Assembly (NCBI GenBank): GCA_937941715.1
Contig: CALDGX010000204.1
Coordinates: forward strand, 1-20,314
DNA: 20,314 nt
Direction of reading: 5' to 3'
Source of the DNA: an uncultured Chloracidobacterium sp.
GTDB lineage: Bacteria > Acidobacteriota > Blastocatellia > Pyrinomonadales > Pyrinomonadaceae
In this document: positions 1 to 8,120 of the stretch, one piece after another
Position numbering within the stretch: the first letter of the stretch is position 1
Layout of the letters: each line of letters begins with the position of its first letter
Notes under the pieces: model-generated
What the model saw: the letters and a program-made list of their open reading frames with translations, nothing else
Database searches by the model: none
What the model was told of the DNA's origin: nothing
Made by a program: the position numbers and the translations under genes

Positions 1-1281
1 ATCACCGATATCGGTGCCGCGCATCCCAACACATACAAACTGACGCTTTCGAACGAACGTGAAACGCACCGCCTGACCGCGATCTCGACCGGCGGCGGCA
101 TGATCGAGGTCATCGAGATCGACGGTGCGGCCGTTTCGATAGCGGGCGGGCAATTTGTGACGCTTGTCTATTGCGATCAGCCATCTGAGGTGGTTGCCGC
201 GGCCGAATCGCGCCCAGAGTTTTACGAGGTCGCCGTACGAGCGGGTGACCGTACTTATGTAGAGATCAGATCCGGGGCATTTCCGGATGACGGTTTTTTG
301 AGCGAACTCGCGGCAAAGAGCGGCGTCGGGGTTATTCGCAAACTGGCGCCAGTTCTGCCCGTTTTGACCGGACGCGACGTCAGCGTTCCTTTCATAACGT
401 GCGAAGAGATGCTTGCGTACAACGAGGGCAAAGGCCTCGAATTATGGGAACTTGCCGTTCATTATGAAGCCGCTCGCGGCGGCATCTCAAATGGTGAGGT
501 CTTCGAGAAAATGCGTTCGATCGTGCGAATAATGGAAGCCGCCGTCAAGACCGGCCTGAGCGGGACCGAGTACGCCGACCGCATTCTCGGCAGCCAGTCG
601 GTCAAGTTCATGGAGCAGCTCGATGGCGATCGGCTGATCGCGGGTAACGTCAACAACACCGTCATTATGTACGTTTCGGCGGTAATGGAGGTCAAAAGCT
701 CGATGGGCGTGATCGTCGCTGCTCCGACCGCCGGGTCGTGCGGCGCCTTGCCCGGTGCGGTGCTCGGTACGGCTCATACGCTCGGGCTGCCGGAGGACGA
801 TATCGTTAGGGCGATGCTCGCGGCCAGTATTATCGGCGTTTTCATCACCGCCCACGCCACCTTTGCGGCCGAGGTCGGCGGCTGTATGGCTGAGACCGGT
901 GCCGGTGCCGGGATGGCCGCCGCGGCTCTCGTCGGGCTCGCCGGCGGTTCACTAGAGCAATCGTTAGGGGCGGCGTCATTAGCTTTGCAAAATTCGTTGG
1001 GATTAATCTGTGACCCGATCGGCAACCGTGTCGAGGCTCCATGCCTCGGCCGCAACGTGCTGGCCGCGACCAACGCCATCTCATGTGCCAATATGGCGAT
1101 CGCCGGTTATGACCATCTCATCCCGCTCGATGAGGTCATCGGCGCAATGAAAGAGGTCGGCGACCGGATACATCACACCCTCAGGTGCACGAATCTCGGC
1201 GGCCTCTCGATCACGAGAACCGCAAAAAAGATCGAAGCCGAACTGGGCCAAACCCCGAAAACGTTGTTCAAAATTTGTTGA
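1..1281 (+). CDS. sdaA: L-serine dehydratase, iron-sulfur type, beta-alpha fusion (5' end outside window)
   Basis: This enzyme deaminates L-serine to pyruvate and ammonia in the cytoplasm using an oxygen-sensitive 4Fe-4S cluster. The frame is open from base 1, and the first residues (HPNTYKLTL, then GGGMIEVIEIDG) are typical of the SdaAB half, so the ATG at 100 is internal and the true start lies upstream. About 426 residues are visible: the end of the beta domain, an ACT-like segment (roughly 40-115), then a complete SdaAA-like alpha domain. Likely cluster ligands are C295 (GGCMAE), C337 (ICDPIGN) and C348 (APCLGRN); their spacing of 42 and 11 is what I recall for the Legionella enzyme. SCGALPG (C247) is another family motif. 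The last residue is Cys (KIC), as in enzymes whose C-terminal Cys caps the cluster. The family is very secure; the extent of the missing N-terminus is not visible. Confidence 0.95.
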   Translation: MTDIGAAHPNTYKLTLSNERETHRLTAISTGGGMIEVIEIDGAAVSIAGGQFVTLVYCDQPSEVVAAAESRPEFYEVAVRAGDRTYVEIRSGAFPDDGFLSELAAKSGVGVIRKLAPVLPVLTGRDVSVPFITCEEMLAYNEGKGLELWELAVHYEAARGGISNGEVFEKMRSIVRIMEAAVKTGLSGTEYADRILGSQSVKFMEQLDGDRLIAGNVNNTVIMYVSAVMEVKSSMGVIVAAPTAGSCGALPGAVLGTAHTLGLPEDDIVRAMLAASIIGVFITAHATFAAEVGGCMAETGAGAGMAAAALVGLAGGSLEQSLGAASLALQNSLGLICDPIGNRVEAPCLGRNVLAATNAISCANMAIAGYDHLIPLDEVIGAMKEVGDRIHHTLRCTNLGGLSITRTAKKIEAELGQTPKTLFKIC

Positions 1282-1343
1282 TCTTCCGCTCGGGCGCCTA
1301 TTTTAACCATTGGGCCTGAAAGTGTCGTATTATGAGGTTCTGA

Positions 1344-4040
1344 ATGATTATTTTCGCCTTCATTCTTGCCTTGTCTGGTCTGTTTGCCTCCTTGGCGGGG
1401 CAGCCGCAAACCGGTTTACGAGTCGAACAGGTGTCTCAAACAAACTGGGACGTTCGATCGGGCCTCGCCTACGTTCGCGTACCGGGAACCAATCTCGGAG
1501 CGGTCTCATTTGCGGTGCTGGACGAAAATCGGATCGCGTACCTGTGCAATTCGACAAATGAGATCGTCGTTGTCGATCGGGCAAGCGGCGAGGCCGTTAC
1601 GCGGTTCTTCGTAGAGCCGGCACCGCGCGATTTCGCCTTTAGTGATGGCCACTTTTTTGTGCTGTCCGACGACAGCGTTTTGCGTTACGACGAGGCCGGA
1701 AAGAGCTCCGGCAAATTCGCATTTCCGCATACTTATCGTGGAGTTGAACGCCTCGAGAGATTCGGCAACGCGACCTATCTACTGCTCCCGTCCGGCAACA
1801 GCGTGATGATCGAATCCGACGGCCGATCGCTTCTGGCGGACGAAACCGAAGGGTGGATATCGGCGTCCGGACGCCGTGTCGAAACACGGTTAGGCCGAAA
1901 CGGCGACTATCGCGTTCGGGTCTTCGAAAGTGACGGCAGTAGCCGGGAAGCGCATTTTTCTGCGGAGGGAAAAGTTGCCGGCGTGTTTGCAGTCGGCTCG
2001 ACCAGCGAACGATTGATCCTGGATGTTCAGACGTTTCGCTCAGAGGCTCCGGTTTCGGTCGAGCGAACCCTCGTCGTGATCCGCCTGGACGCCGACGGTA
2101 TAGGGCCGATCATCGCTAAAACGCGTCTGCCTGACTGCTATTTTGTACATACGAACCGTGACCTGACGCTTAGTGAAAGCGGTGCCGTATTCAATATGGT
2201 GACATCACCTGACGGCACGTTTGTCTTTGCTTTAACTGAGACCTCGGCAGCCGCAGGACGCGAATATCCGCCCCGGGTCGCTGACGCCGGATATCACTAT
2301 AACGACCATCTCCTTCGTGTGGACAGCGGCTTCAACGCGGATTCGGGCGGCGCTCCGCCGGATCTCGCCCCGATAACCAGAGAACAGATCATCAGCAATG
2401 CCGTGCCGTACACGACCAAGACGTGGACGGCATCCGGCACTAACATCTGGACCGGCGTCAGTTGCGGCGGAAAGACAGTACAAACCCCCGCCTGGGTCCA
2501 GATCGGCACGAATACGTCGATGCCATATTGCTGGGGCGGCTGGACATCCGTTTCGGCGATCCAGGGTTATCTCGATCTGGGCAGATCGGCCGGTGACAAT
2601 AACACCGTGACCGCGTTCGGAGCCGAGCCCTCATGCGCGGTAGGGCTCGATTGTTCCGGATTTGTTTCGCGGGCGTGGGCATTGAGTGCAAAACAATCGA
2701 CCACGTCGTTGCCAAACATCTCGACGTCGAGGCCGCTTTCGGCCACCGAGCCCGGCGACATCCTGAATATTGCCGGCGATCATACAAGACTCGTCGAAAC
2801 CAACTACGGCAACGGCAATTACCGGGTCATCGAGTCGTCCGGGGCCGATTGGCGAACCTCGTATCGCACATATACGGCAGCCCAGCTCGCGTCGTACGAT
2901 CCGCGATATTACAACGATCTGACGGTCACGGCTCCCGGTTCATTCTCATTGACTCTGACACCGGAATGCAGCGGATCGTCGAGCCGCATCAGGCTAAACT
3001 GGACCGCCTCGGCCGGTGCCACTGCCTACGACGTCTACCGCAACGGAAATTTGTATTTCAGCGGCATCACCGGCACACAATTTGTCAATAGCGGCAACAT
3101 AACCGTCGGTGCGACATACAGCTATTTTGTCAGGGCACGAAACTCCATCGGCAACACAGATACTGATACGCAGGCCGCCGTTGCTCCTAATTGCAGCCCG
3201 TTACCGGCTGCGCCGAGGTTTTTTGATTTTGACGGCGACGGCAAGACGGACATTTCGATCTTTCGTCCGGGCCCCGGTGAATGGTGGTATTTAAGGAGCA
3301 GCGACGGCACGAACGCTGCGGCGCAATTCGGCACGTCGTCCGACATTATTACTCCGGCTGACCTCACTGGTGATGGCAAGACGGATATCGCATTTTTCCG
3401 GCCGGCGACGGGATTTTGGTATGTTCTGAGGAGTGAAGACCTCTCGTTCTATGCGTTTCCGTTCGGCACGAACGGCGATGTTCCCGTGCCGGCAGATTAC
3501 GATGCTGACGGCAGGGCAGACGCGGCTGTGTACCGGCCATCGACCTCGACGTGGTACATCATTAACTCCGGCGGCGGCACAGTGATAACGGCATTTGGTT
3601 TGGCCGGCGATGTCCCGGTTGCGGCCGATTACGATGGCGACGGCAAAGCCGATGTCGCGATCTTTCGCCCAAGTTCGGGCGAGTGGTGGCTTAACCGCAG
3701 CACCGCCGGGTTGATCGCCTACCGTTTCGGCCAGAGCGGCGATCGGACGACTGCCGGTGATCTAACGGGCGACGGCAAAGCGGATGTGGCATTCTGGCGG
3801 CCTTCGACAGGCGAATGGTACGCCCTTCGCAGCGAAAACTCGACATTTTACGCATTCCCGTTCGGCACGAATGGTGACACTCCCGCGCCCGGCGACTATG
3901 ACGGCGACGGCAAAATGGATGCCGCTGTCTTTCGCCCGTCAACCTCGACCTGGTACGCCAACCGCTCGACCGCGGGCGTCCTGATCCAGCAATTCGGACA
4001 AACCGGCGACCTCGCCATACCTGGCTCATTCGTCCGCTGA
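1344..4040 (+). CDS. Secreted NlpC/P60-type hydrolase with propeller-like N-terminus, Fn3-like domain and six FG-GAP repeats
   Basis: This is a predicted exported protein of 898 residues. Residues 1-20 form a signal peptide without a lipobox Cys. Residues about 25-330 look like a beta-propeller of loosely repeated strands. About 390-510 is an NlpC/P60-like papain fold: PYCWGG leads in, Cys437 sits in GLDCSGF and His480 in GDHTRLVE, the expected nucleophile and base. About 530-620 resembles an Fn3 module (YDVYRNG). Residues 627-898 hold six repeats of about 45 residues with DxDGDGK loops likely to bind calcium. Known NlpC/P60 enzymes cut peptidoglycan peptides or related amide bonds; the substrate here is unknown. 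A GAGG at 1334-1337 lies six bases before the ATG, supporting this start. The gene stands alone between sdaA and a convergent tRNA. It could also be a surface adhesin with a degenerate hydrolase domain. Confidence 0.85.
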   Translation: MIIFAFILALSGLFASLAGQPQTGLRVEQVSQTNWDVRSGLAYVRVPGTNLGAVSFAVLDENRIAYLCNSTNEIVVVDRASGEAVTRFFVEPAPRDFAFSDGHFFVLSDDSVLRYDEAGKSSGKFAFPHTYRGVERLERFGNATYLLLPSGNSVMIESDGRSLLADETEGWISASGRRVETRLGRNGDYRVRVFESDGSSREAHFSAEGKVAGVFAVGSTSERLILDVQTFRSEAPVSVERTLVVIRLDADGIGPIIAKTRLPDCYFVHTNRDLTLSESGAVFNMVTSPDGTFVFALTETSAAAGREYPPRVADAGYHYNDHLLRVDSGFNADSGGAPPDLAPITREQIISNAVPYTTKTWTASGTNIWTGVSCGGKTVQTPAWVQIGTNTSMPYCWGGWTSVSAIQGYLDLGRSAGDNNTVTAFGAEPSCAVGLDCSGFVSRAWALSAKQSTTSLPNISTSRPLSATEPGDILNIAGDHTRLVETNYGNGNYRVIESSGADWRTSYRTYTAAQLASYDPRYYNDLTVTAPGSFSLTLTPECSGSSSRIRLNWTASAGATAYDVYRNGNLYFSGITGTQFVNSGNITVGATYSYFVRARNSIGNTDTDTQAAVAPNCSPLPAAPRFFDFDGDGKTDISIFRPGPGEWWYLRSSDGTNAAAQFGTSSDIITPADLTGDGKTDIAFFRPATGFWYVLRSEDLSFYAFPFGTNGDVPVPADYDADGRADAAVYRPSTSTWYIINSGGGTVITAFGLAGDVPVAADYDGDGKADVAIFRPSSGEWWLNRSTAGLIAYRFGQSGDRTTAGDLTGDGKADVAFWRPSTGEWYALRSENSTFYAFPFGTNGDTPAPGDYDGDGKMDAAVFRPSTSTWYANRSTAGVLIQQFGQTGDLAIPGSFVR
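3225..4037 (+). repeat. Six in-frame FG-GAP/VCBS-like repeats arranged as a duplicated triplet
   Basis: Repeat units begin at the Asp codons at 3225, 3360, 3495, 3627, 3759 and 3894, a period of 132-135 bases. Each unit has a D-x-D-G-D-G-K/R loop, a xFRPSxxxWY strand and a QFGxxGD turn. Units 1 and 4 share IFRP..GEWW, units 2 and 5 share FYAFPFGTNGD, and units 3 and 6 share RPSTSTWY, so three units appear to have been copied together at an offset of 399-402 bases. Confidence 0.9.
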
Positions 4041-4078
4041 TCGCCCGACTGACCCCTCCAATGAGCCAAACAAACAAA

Positions 4079-4103
4079 TACGGGCACCTTAGTGGTGCCC
4101 GTA
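4079..4103 (-). terminator. Intrinsic terminator of the tRNA-Asn gene
   Basis: A perfect 10-bp stem (TACGGGCACC with GGTGCCCGTA) closes a five-base loop. Read on the minus strand it is followed by the T-rich run TTTGTTTGTTTGG, and it lies 15 bases past the tRNA 3' end. On the plus strand there is no T-run, so it is mainly a minus-strand terminator, though the hairpin could also protect the 3' end of the upstream plus-strand gene. Confidence 0.8.
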
Positions 4104-4118
4104 ACTTGTTGATATAAT

Positions 4119-4193
<75 letters not shown>

Positions 4194-4231
4194 ATATGGC
4201 ACGCCTCAAATCTTGTTTGGGGCGAACATAA

Positions 4232-4260
4232 AGATTAGGAATTTCGCCGCCTTTTGTCAA
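4232..4260 (-). promoter_or_regulatory. Sigma70-type promoter of tRNA-Asn
   Basis: On the minus strand a consensus TTGACA (4255-4260) is separated by exactly 17 bases from TAATCT (4232-4237). Transcription would begin near 4225, giving a precursor leader of about 32 bases before the mature tRNA 5' end at 4193. Confidence 0.8.
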
Positions 4261-4276
4261 GAGCCATCGGCGGGCC

Positions 4277-4306
4277 TTGCTATCTTCGCCGAGATACCAC
4301 TAGAAT
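4277..4306 (+). promoter_or_regulatory. Likely promoter of the DUF1801-type gene
   Basis: TTGCTA (4277-4282) and TAGAAT (4301-4306) are 18 bases apart. The predicted start of transcription, about 4312-4314, falls at or just before the ATG at 4315, and no Shine-Dalgarno sequence lies before that ATG. The mRNA is therefore predicted to be leaderless or nearly so. This rests on sequence match only. Confidence 0.5.
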
Positions 4307-4314
4307 ACCCGCAA

Positions 4315-4749
4315 ATGGCGACGAAAGAACTTAAGACCAAGGCAAACGACGGCAGTGTCGCGGATTTTATCAACTCGGTCGAAAACGACGTAAGGCGGGC
4401 CGATGGTTTCACGGTGCTTGAGATGTTCGAACGCGTGACGGGCGAAAAGGGCCGGATGTGGGGCCCGGCGATCATTGGTTTCGGCGACCGCATTTACCGG
4501 TACCCCGACGGCCGTGAGATGGACTGGATGGTCACCGGTTTTTCGCCTCGCAAGCAAAACCTGACGCTATACGTGATCTGTTCGTCGCCCGGTCAACCCG
4601 CTTTGCTCGCCAAGCTCGGCAAGCATAAGACGAGCAAAGCCTGCCTGTATATCAATAAGCTCGCGGACGTCGATCTCAACGTTCTCGAAGAGATCATCGC
4701 CGACGCCCACGAATACACCAAGAACGGGCACGGGGACGAAAGCTGCTAG
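4315..4749 (+). CDS. DUF1801 (YdhG-like) domain protein
   Basis: This small cytoplasmic protein of 144 residues matches the DUF1801/YdhG fold in pattern: VADFINSVEN near the start, then MWGPAIIGFGDRIYRYPDGR (about 53-72), WMVTGFSPRKQNLTLYV and a C-terminal KACLYINKLADVDLNVLEE. The biochemical role of the family is not established; some members are linked to iron or stress responses. The frame is open back to 4213, but that stretch overlaps the tRNA leader and promoter, so I choose the ATG at 4315, where the family-like sequence begins. It is read divergently from the tRNA gene and ends six bases before the stop of the convergent S41 gene. The protein ends in ESC. Confidence 0.85.
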   Translation: MATKELKTKANDGSVADFINSVENDVRRADGFTVLEMFERVTGEKGRMWGPAIIGFGDRIYRYPDGREMDWMVTGFSPRKQNLTLYVICSSPGQPALLAKLGKHKTSKACLYINKLADVDLNVLEEIIADAHEYTKNGHGDESC

Positions 4750-4755
4750 AGCCGC

Positions 4756-6684
4756 CTATCGTCCGCCGATCAGCCTTTTGATCTCGGCCGCCTCACGATC
4801 CACACCGTCACCGATGTCCTCGGGCCGGCGTTTTACCAATATGTCGGGGATCACGCTCTGATCGGGCCGGGCTTTGAGTGGCGCCTGAAAATAGAGCGGA
4901 ATATCGACCTCGATCTTTGAATTGGGCAGCGACAAGAAAAGGTAGTTTCCGCCATTTATCCCCTGCCGGTTGCCGCCGGTCGGCTGTCCGACGATCGTGG
5001 CCAGGCGGTTTTCCTGCACATAATCGAGAAACTGAAATGTCGCCGAAGCGTTGGCGGCGTCGGCGATCATATACGTTCTTCCCACAAAGCGATCGGCGTA
5101 CGGCACGACCGCCGGATAGCTCTCGCGACCGGTTATTTCAAAATAGTCGCTGTCAAAGTTTTTGTACATTGCCTGCGGAACGCCGTACCTGACCGCTGCC
5201 AGGATGCCGTCGTCATACGTACTGACGTACTTTGCGAGATCGGGCTGTGCCGCCACGTTTCGGACCAGACGCCGGCTTTCAGCGTATGGGCCGAGCTTTT
5301 CCTTCGCAAGGTATCGGGCAAGTTCAAAACCCGGGTCCATATCGCCGCCGCCGTTACCGCGGACATCGATGATCAGGTTCTTGACGTTCCTTGCCCGCAG
5401 CTCGGCAAAAGACCCTGCCAGAAACTCCTTGAATTTTACTGTCTTGAGCCGCCAGGTGATAAAGTTATCGATCTTCAGATAGCCGGTCGCACCGTCCCGG
5501 ATCTCAAATCGCCAGCCGTCGTCAAAGGTCGGCGGCGGGCCGTAACGCCGAGCCATCTCCTCTGTCCTTTCAGCCTTGGTCATGGCGAGCACGGCAAATT
5601 TTGTCGGCTTTTTGGTCGCGTGATCGACCGCTTCGATCTCGTAGGCACCGTCCTTGATCGGAAACATCAGCGGGTAGTACATATCAAAAAGGGCGTATCT
5701 CTCCGCTTCGCCGCGGACGAGCCCGATCGAATCGATCCGGTGTTCGAGCGTACTCGTTCCGTCGCCTCGCGTCACCGTTAATAGCCGGGCGATCACCTCG
5801 CTCACTGCCACGCCATTGATCCGCGTTATCTCGCTTCCCGCGGCGATCTTCTTCGACGATGCATTGGCCGTAATGATGATCCGCCCGTCAACGATCTGAA
5901 AATAGAACGGCAGATAGGTTCGCCCTTCGAAGAGCCTCGCCCTTACTTTTGCATCCTGATTCAGCGGATTGGCGTACGTGTGGCCGCAACGCAATTTGTT
6001 CAGCACCTGAGCGACCATTACCAGGAACTCGCCCTCGCTCGCGGGTTCCGTCAGCTTCGCCTCGATCATCGCAAACTCGCGATCGAGGCCGGCGGGTGTT
6101 ATGTAGCGGTAAACACCCGGATGCAGCGCCGTCAGCGCCCGGCGCAGTACGGCCGCGTCCGTCTTCATCTGTTCGGGCGAAAGTATGGCCGGCGGCGCGT
6201 TGTCGCCGAAGACGCGTTTGAGCGTATAGACGTTGCGAAACGTCCACGGCGAGCGCGTTTCTTTGAGTATGGTCAACGTGTCTCTGGTGTACGTGATCGT
6301 TTTGCGGGTCGGTTCGACGGTATTGCCGTCCTGTGCGGCGCCGATCAGTACGATCTTGCCGGCGGCGGCCGATTCGATCGAATATTGCGTGCCGTCGTCA
6401 TTAAACCTGCCCGCGGCAGTGTCGATGGACTCGGTGCTTTTTGAACGGTAGATCTTGCCAAAATCATCGTATACCGTCGAGACCGTCGCCGAACGCCCGT
6501 CGGCAGAGGGTTCGATCGTGATGATCGTTTTCATCGTTACGCGCTCGTTCGACTTATAATCGCGATATTCGAGCGTACCCTGCCAGCGGCCCGCGGCCGC
6601 CTGAAAGTATGTTTCGGTCTGGGCCGAGATATTAAAACTGAAAATGACTATCGCGGCTGCCGCCGCCCCAATTAACCTCTGCAT
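4756..6684 (-). CDS. Secreted S41-family (C-terminal-processing-like) peptidase
   Basis: A 642-residue exported protein. Residues 1-21 form a signal peptide ending near ISAQ. About 30-155 is a beta-rich domain resembling small lipocalin-like modules. About 170-240 is helical, followed by a PDZ-like segment (IAAGSEITRINGVAVSEVI). The S41 core comes after it, with the LIIDVRGNGGG strand and NASATF, where the Ser is the likely nucleophile. The usual TxGK motif with the catalytic Lys reads TGGN here, so the standard Ser-Lys dyad is not obvious; this is seen in some S41 subgroups. AAGGGG lies about seven bases before the ATG. The gene follows the AraC-type regulator on the same strand after 130 bases carrying repeats, which suggests regulation by it. 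The substrate is unknown. Confidence 0.85.
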   Translation of the reverse strand: MQRLIGAAAAAIVIFSFNISAQTETYFQAAAGRWQGTLEYRDYKSNERVTMKTIITIEPSADGRSATVSTVYDDFGKIYRSKSTESIDTAAGRFNDDGTQYSIESAAAGKIVLIGAAQDGNTVEPTRKTITYTRDTLTILKETRSPWTFRNVYTLKRVFGDNAPPAILSPEQMKTDAAVLRRALTALHPGVYRYITPAGLDREFAMIEAKLTEPASEGEFLVMVAQVLNKLRCGHTYANPLNQDAKVRARLFEGRTYLPFYFQIVDGRIIITANASSKKIAAGSEITRINGVAVSEVIARLLTVTRGDGTSTLEHRIDSIGLVRGEAERYALFDMYYPLMFPIKDGAYEIEAVDHATKKPTKFAVLAMTKAERTEEMARRYGPPPTFDDGWRFEIRDGATGYLKIDNFITWRLKTVKFKEFLAGSFAELRARNVKNLIIDVRGNGGGDMDPGFELARYLAKEKLGPYAESRRLVRNVAAQPDLAKYVSTYDDGILAAVRYGVPQAMYKNFDSDYFEITGRESYPAVVPYADRFVGRTYMIADAANASATFQFLDYVQENRLATIVGQPTGGNRQGINGGNYLFLSLPNSKIEVDIPLYFQAPLKARPDQSVIPDILVKRRPEDIGDGVDREAAEIKRLIGGR

Positions 6685-6765
6685 TTGTTTCCCCTTAAAA
6701 AATTGGTCTGTGTGAAGCTGACCCGAGATTAATCTTTGCGCCGATCGGCAATCGCCTCAAATTAC

Positions 6766-6815
6766 GATCTGAGCCGAGATTGTTGTGATTTGAGCCGTAA
6801 ATTATGATCTAAGAC
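6766..6815. repeat. Three near-repeats, candidate operator of the neighbouring regulator
   Basis: GATCTGAGCC (6766-6775), GATTTGAGCC (6787-6796) and GATCTAAGAC (6806-6815) are spaced 21 and 19 bases apart, about two helical turns. The first and third are preceded by the same AAATTAC/T. They lie upstream of the S41 gene and run into the stop codon of the AraC-type gene. AraC-family proteins often bind direct repeats on one face of DNA, so an operator role is plausible but not shown. Confidence 0.45.
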
Positions 6816-7966
6816 TAGGCGGAGGTGAGGTCTTCCTGATATTCCCTGGGTGTGCGGCCGGTAAACTTCTTAAAAGCACGGTTAAAGGTCGCTTTTGAAT
6901 TAAAGCCGCTCTCAAATGCGATGGCGAGCATGGTCTCGTCGTCCGTCGCCCTCAGTCTGGACTTGACCTCGTTGATCCGGTATTCGTTGATAAAATCGTT
7001 AAAGTTCTTTTCAAAACCCTTGTTGATCAGGTGTGAGAGCACGGTCGAATTGACCCCAACCGCCCTCGTCAGGTCGGTTAGCGTGAGCGACGGGTCGAGG
7101 TACGGCCGCTCATCGCTCATCACTGTCAGCAATCTTGACCTGAGACGCTCCATTTCAGCGTCCGAGAGTAGTTGACGCCGCGATTCGTCAGCGGCGTCGG
7201 GTTTGTCGCCAAATGTCAACTCGATCGTCCTCGAACGCAGATAACCGGCGACCGCCAGATAGTACGTCCCGAGAGCAAGCACGATCTCAAAATAGAAATA
7301 TTGGATGTACGAGAGCCTGACGATAAAGCTGTTGGCAAAGTCGAACAGGGCACCGAGCACAATGACCGCGGTGAACAGATAGAGAAAATTCCGCAACCAA
7401 TCGAACTTGATCTTTTCCGTGTCCGAAAAGTTCGCGTCCAGCCACACGCGGTATTTGCGATAGTGACGGATCGCCAGATAGAGAAACGTGAGATTCCACA
7501 CCGCTTCGGTGACAAAAATGGCCGCCCCGAAGGCGTCGCCGTAATTATCGTCAAACCACGATTTCCACTCCACACTGTGGCTGAACAGAAACAGGCGGTA
7601 CATCAGATAGACGATCGTCGGCACGAAGAGCAGCAGGTCGCGACGCGTCATTCGGTGCCGCGAATCGGTCAGGTTCACCGTGTAGAACCATACACAGAGA
7701 CCGTAGCTGTAGGCGATCGAAAACGGAAAGTACGTCAGCCACTGATTGTTGTCATAGACGTTGGCAAACCCGATAAGCGGCGTTATCAGGCTCGAGCACA
7801 GCAGAACGATCAGCACCGCCAGCCAAAGGTCCGCTCGTGACCTCTGCCGCAACCCGCGGATGGTCAGCAGACCGGCAAATATCAGCCCCTGCAGGATGCA
7901 GATAAATACGAGAATGCTTCTGAAGTTTAGAAAGTCTATTTCCACAATATGCGGCGGCCGTCCCAA
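6815..7966 (-). CDS. Membrane-anchored AraC-family transcriptional regulator
   Basis: A protein of up to 383 residues. Residues about 15-235 hold around seven hydrophobic helices with short basic linkers, an arrangement found in membrane-bound AraC regulators. The C-terminal 110 residues form the double helix-turn-helix: LTLTDLTRAVGVNSTVLSHL and, in the second motif, IAFESGFNSKATFNRAFKKF with the family ending TGRTPREYQ. It presumably senses a signal at the membrane and controls nearby genes, most likely the S41 peptidase downstream. The open frame begins at TTG 7966 (GRPPHIVEID); a GTG at 7945 just before the first helix is an alternative start, and neither has a good ribosome binding site. 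It is divergent from guaA. Confidence 0.88.
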   Translation of the reverse strand: MGRPPHIVEIDFLNFRSILVFICILQGLIFAGLLTIRGLRQRSRADLWLAVLIVLLCSSLITPLIGFANVYDNNQWLTYFPFSIAYSYGLCVWFYTVNLTDSRHRMTRRDLLLFVPTIVYLMYRLFLFSHSVEWKSWFDDNYGDAFGAAIFVTEAVWNLTFLYLAIRHYRKYRVWLDANFSDTEKIKFDWLRNFLYLFTAVIVLGALFDFANSFIVRLSYIQYFYFEIVLALGTYYLAVAGYLRSRTIELTFGDKPDAADESRRQLLSDAEMERLRSRLLTVMSDERPYLDPSLTLTDLTRAVGVNSTVLSHLINKGFEKNFNDFINEYRINEVKSRLRATDDETMLAIAFESGFNSKATFNRAFKKFTGRTPREYQEDLTSA

Positions 7967-7973
7967 CCTGACT

Positions 7974-7998
7974 ACTTCGTTGAAATTCTAAACGAAGT
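7974..7998 (-). promoter_or_regulatory. Inverted repeat around a -10 box upstream of the AraC-type gene
   Basis: ACTTCGTT (7974-7981) and AACGAAGT (7991-7998) form a perfect 8-bp dyad with a nine-base spacer. The spacer contains TAGAAT on the minus strand (7985-7990), a plausible -10 box. A factor bound to the dyad would block this promoter, which suggests repression or autoregulation. No strong -35 box is present. Confidence 0.4.
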
Positions 7999-8060
7999 TT
8001 CATTTTACGGCGAAAAGTAAATGACCCGATGCCGCCGCCGCCCGCCCGCCGGCCCGCGTC

Positions 8061-8089
8061 CTGACAATCGCCGACAACAAACGTATAAT
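8061..8089 (+). promoter_or_regulatory. Sigma70-type promoter of guaA
   Basis: CTGACA (8061-8066), a 17-base spacer and a consensus TATAAT (8084-8089). Transcription should start near 8096, about 25 bases before the TTG start codon. The ATG at 8088-8090 overlaps the -10 box and so cannot be the start on this transcript. Confidence 0.8.
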
Positions 8090-8120
8090 GGCTTTTTATA
8101 GTCATTACGGAGTAACCCGC

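Noticed and set aside
4213..4314. N-terminal extension of the DUF1801 frame
   Set aside because: It overlaps the tRNA leader and both promoters and does not resemble the family; the ATG at 4315 is better.
6740..6749. GCCGATCGGC palindrome upstream of the S41 gene
   Set aside because: A ten-base palindrome of this GC-rich type is expected by chance and no second copy marks it as an operator.
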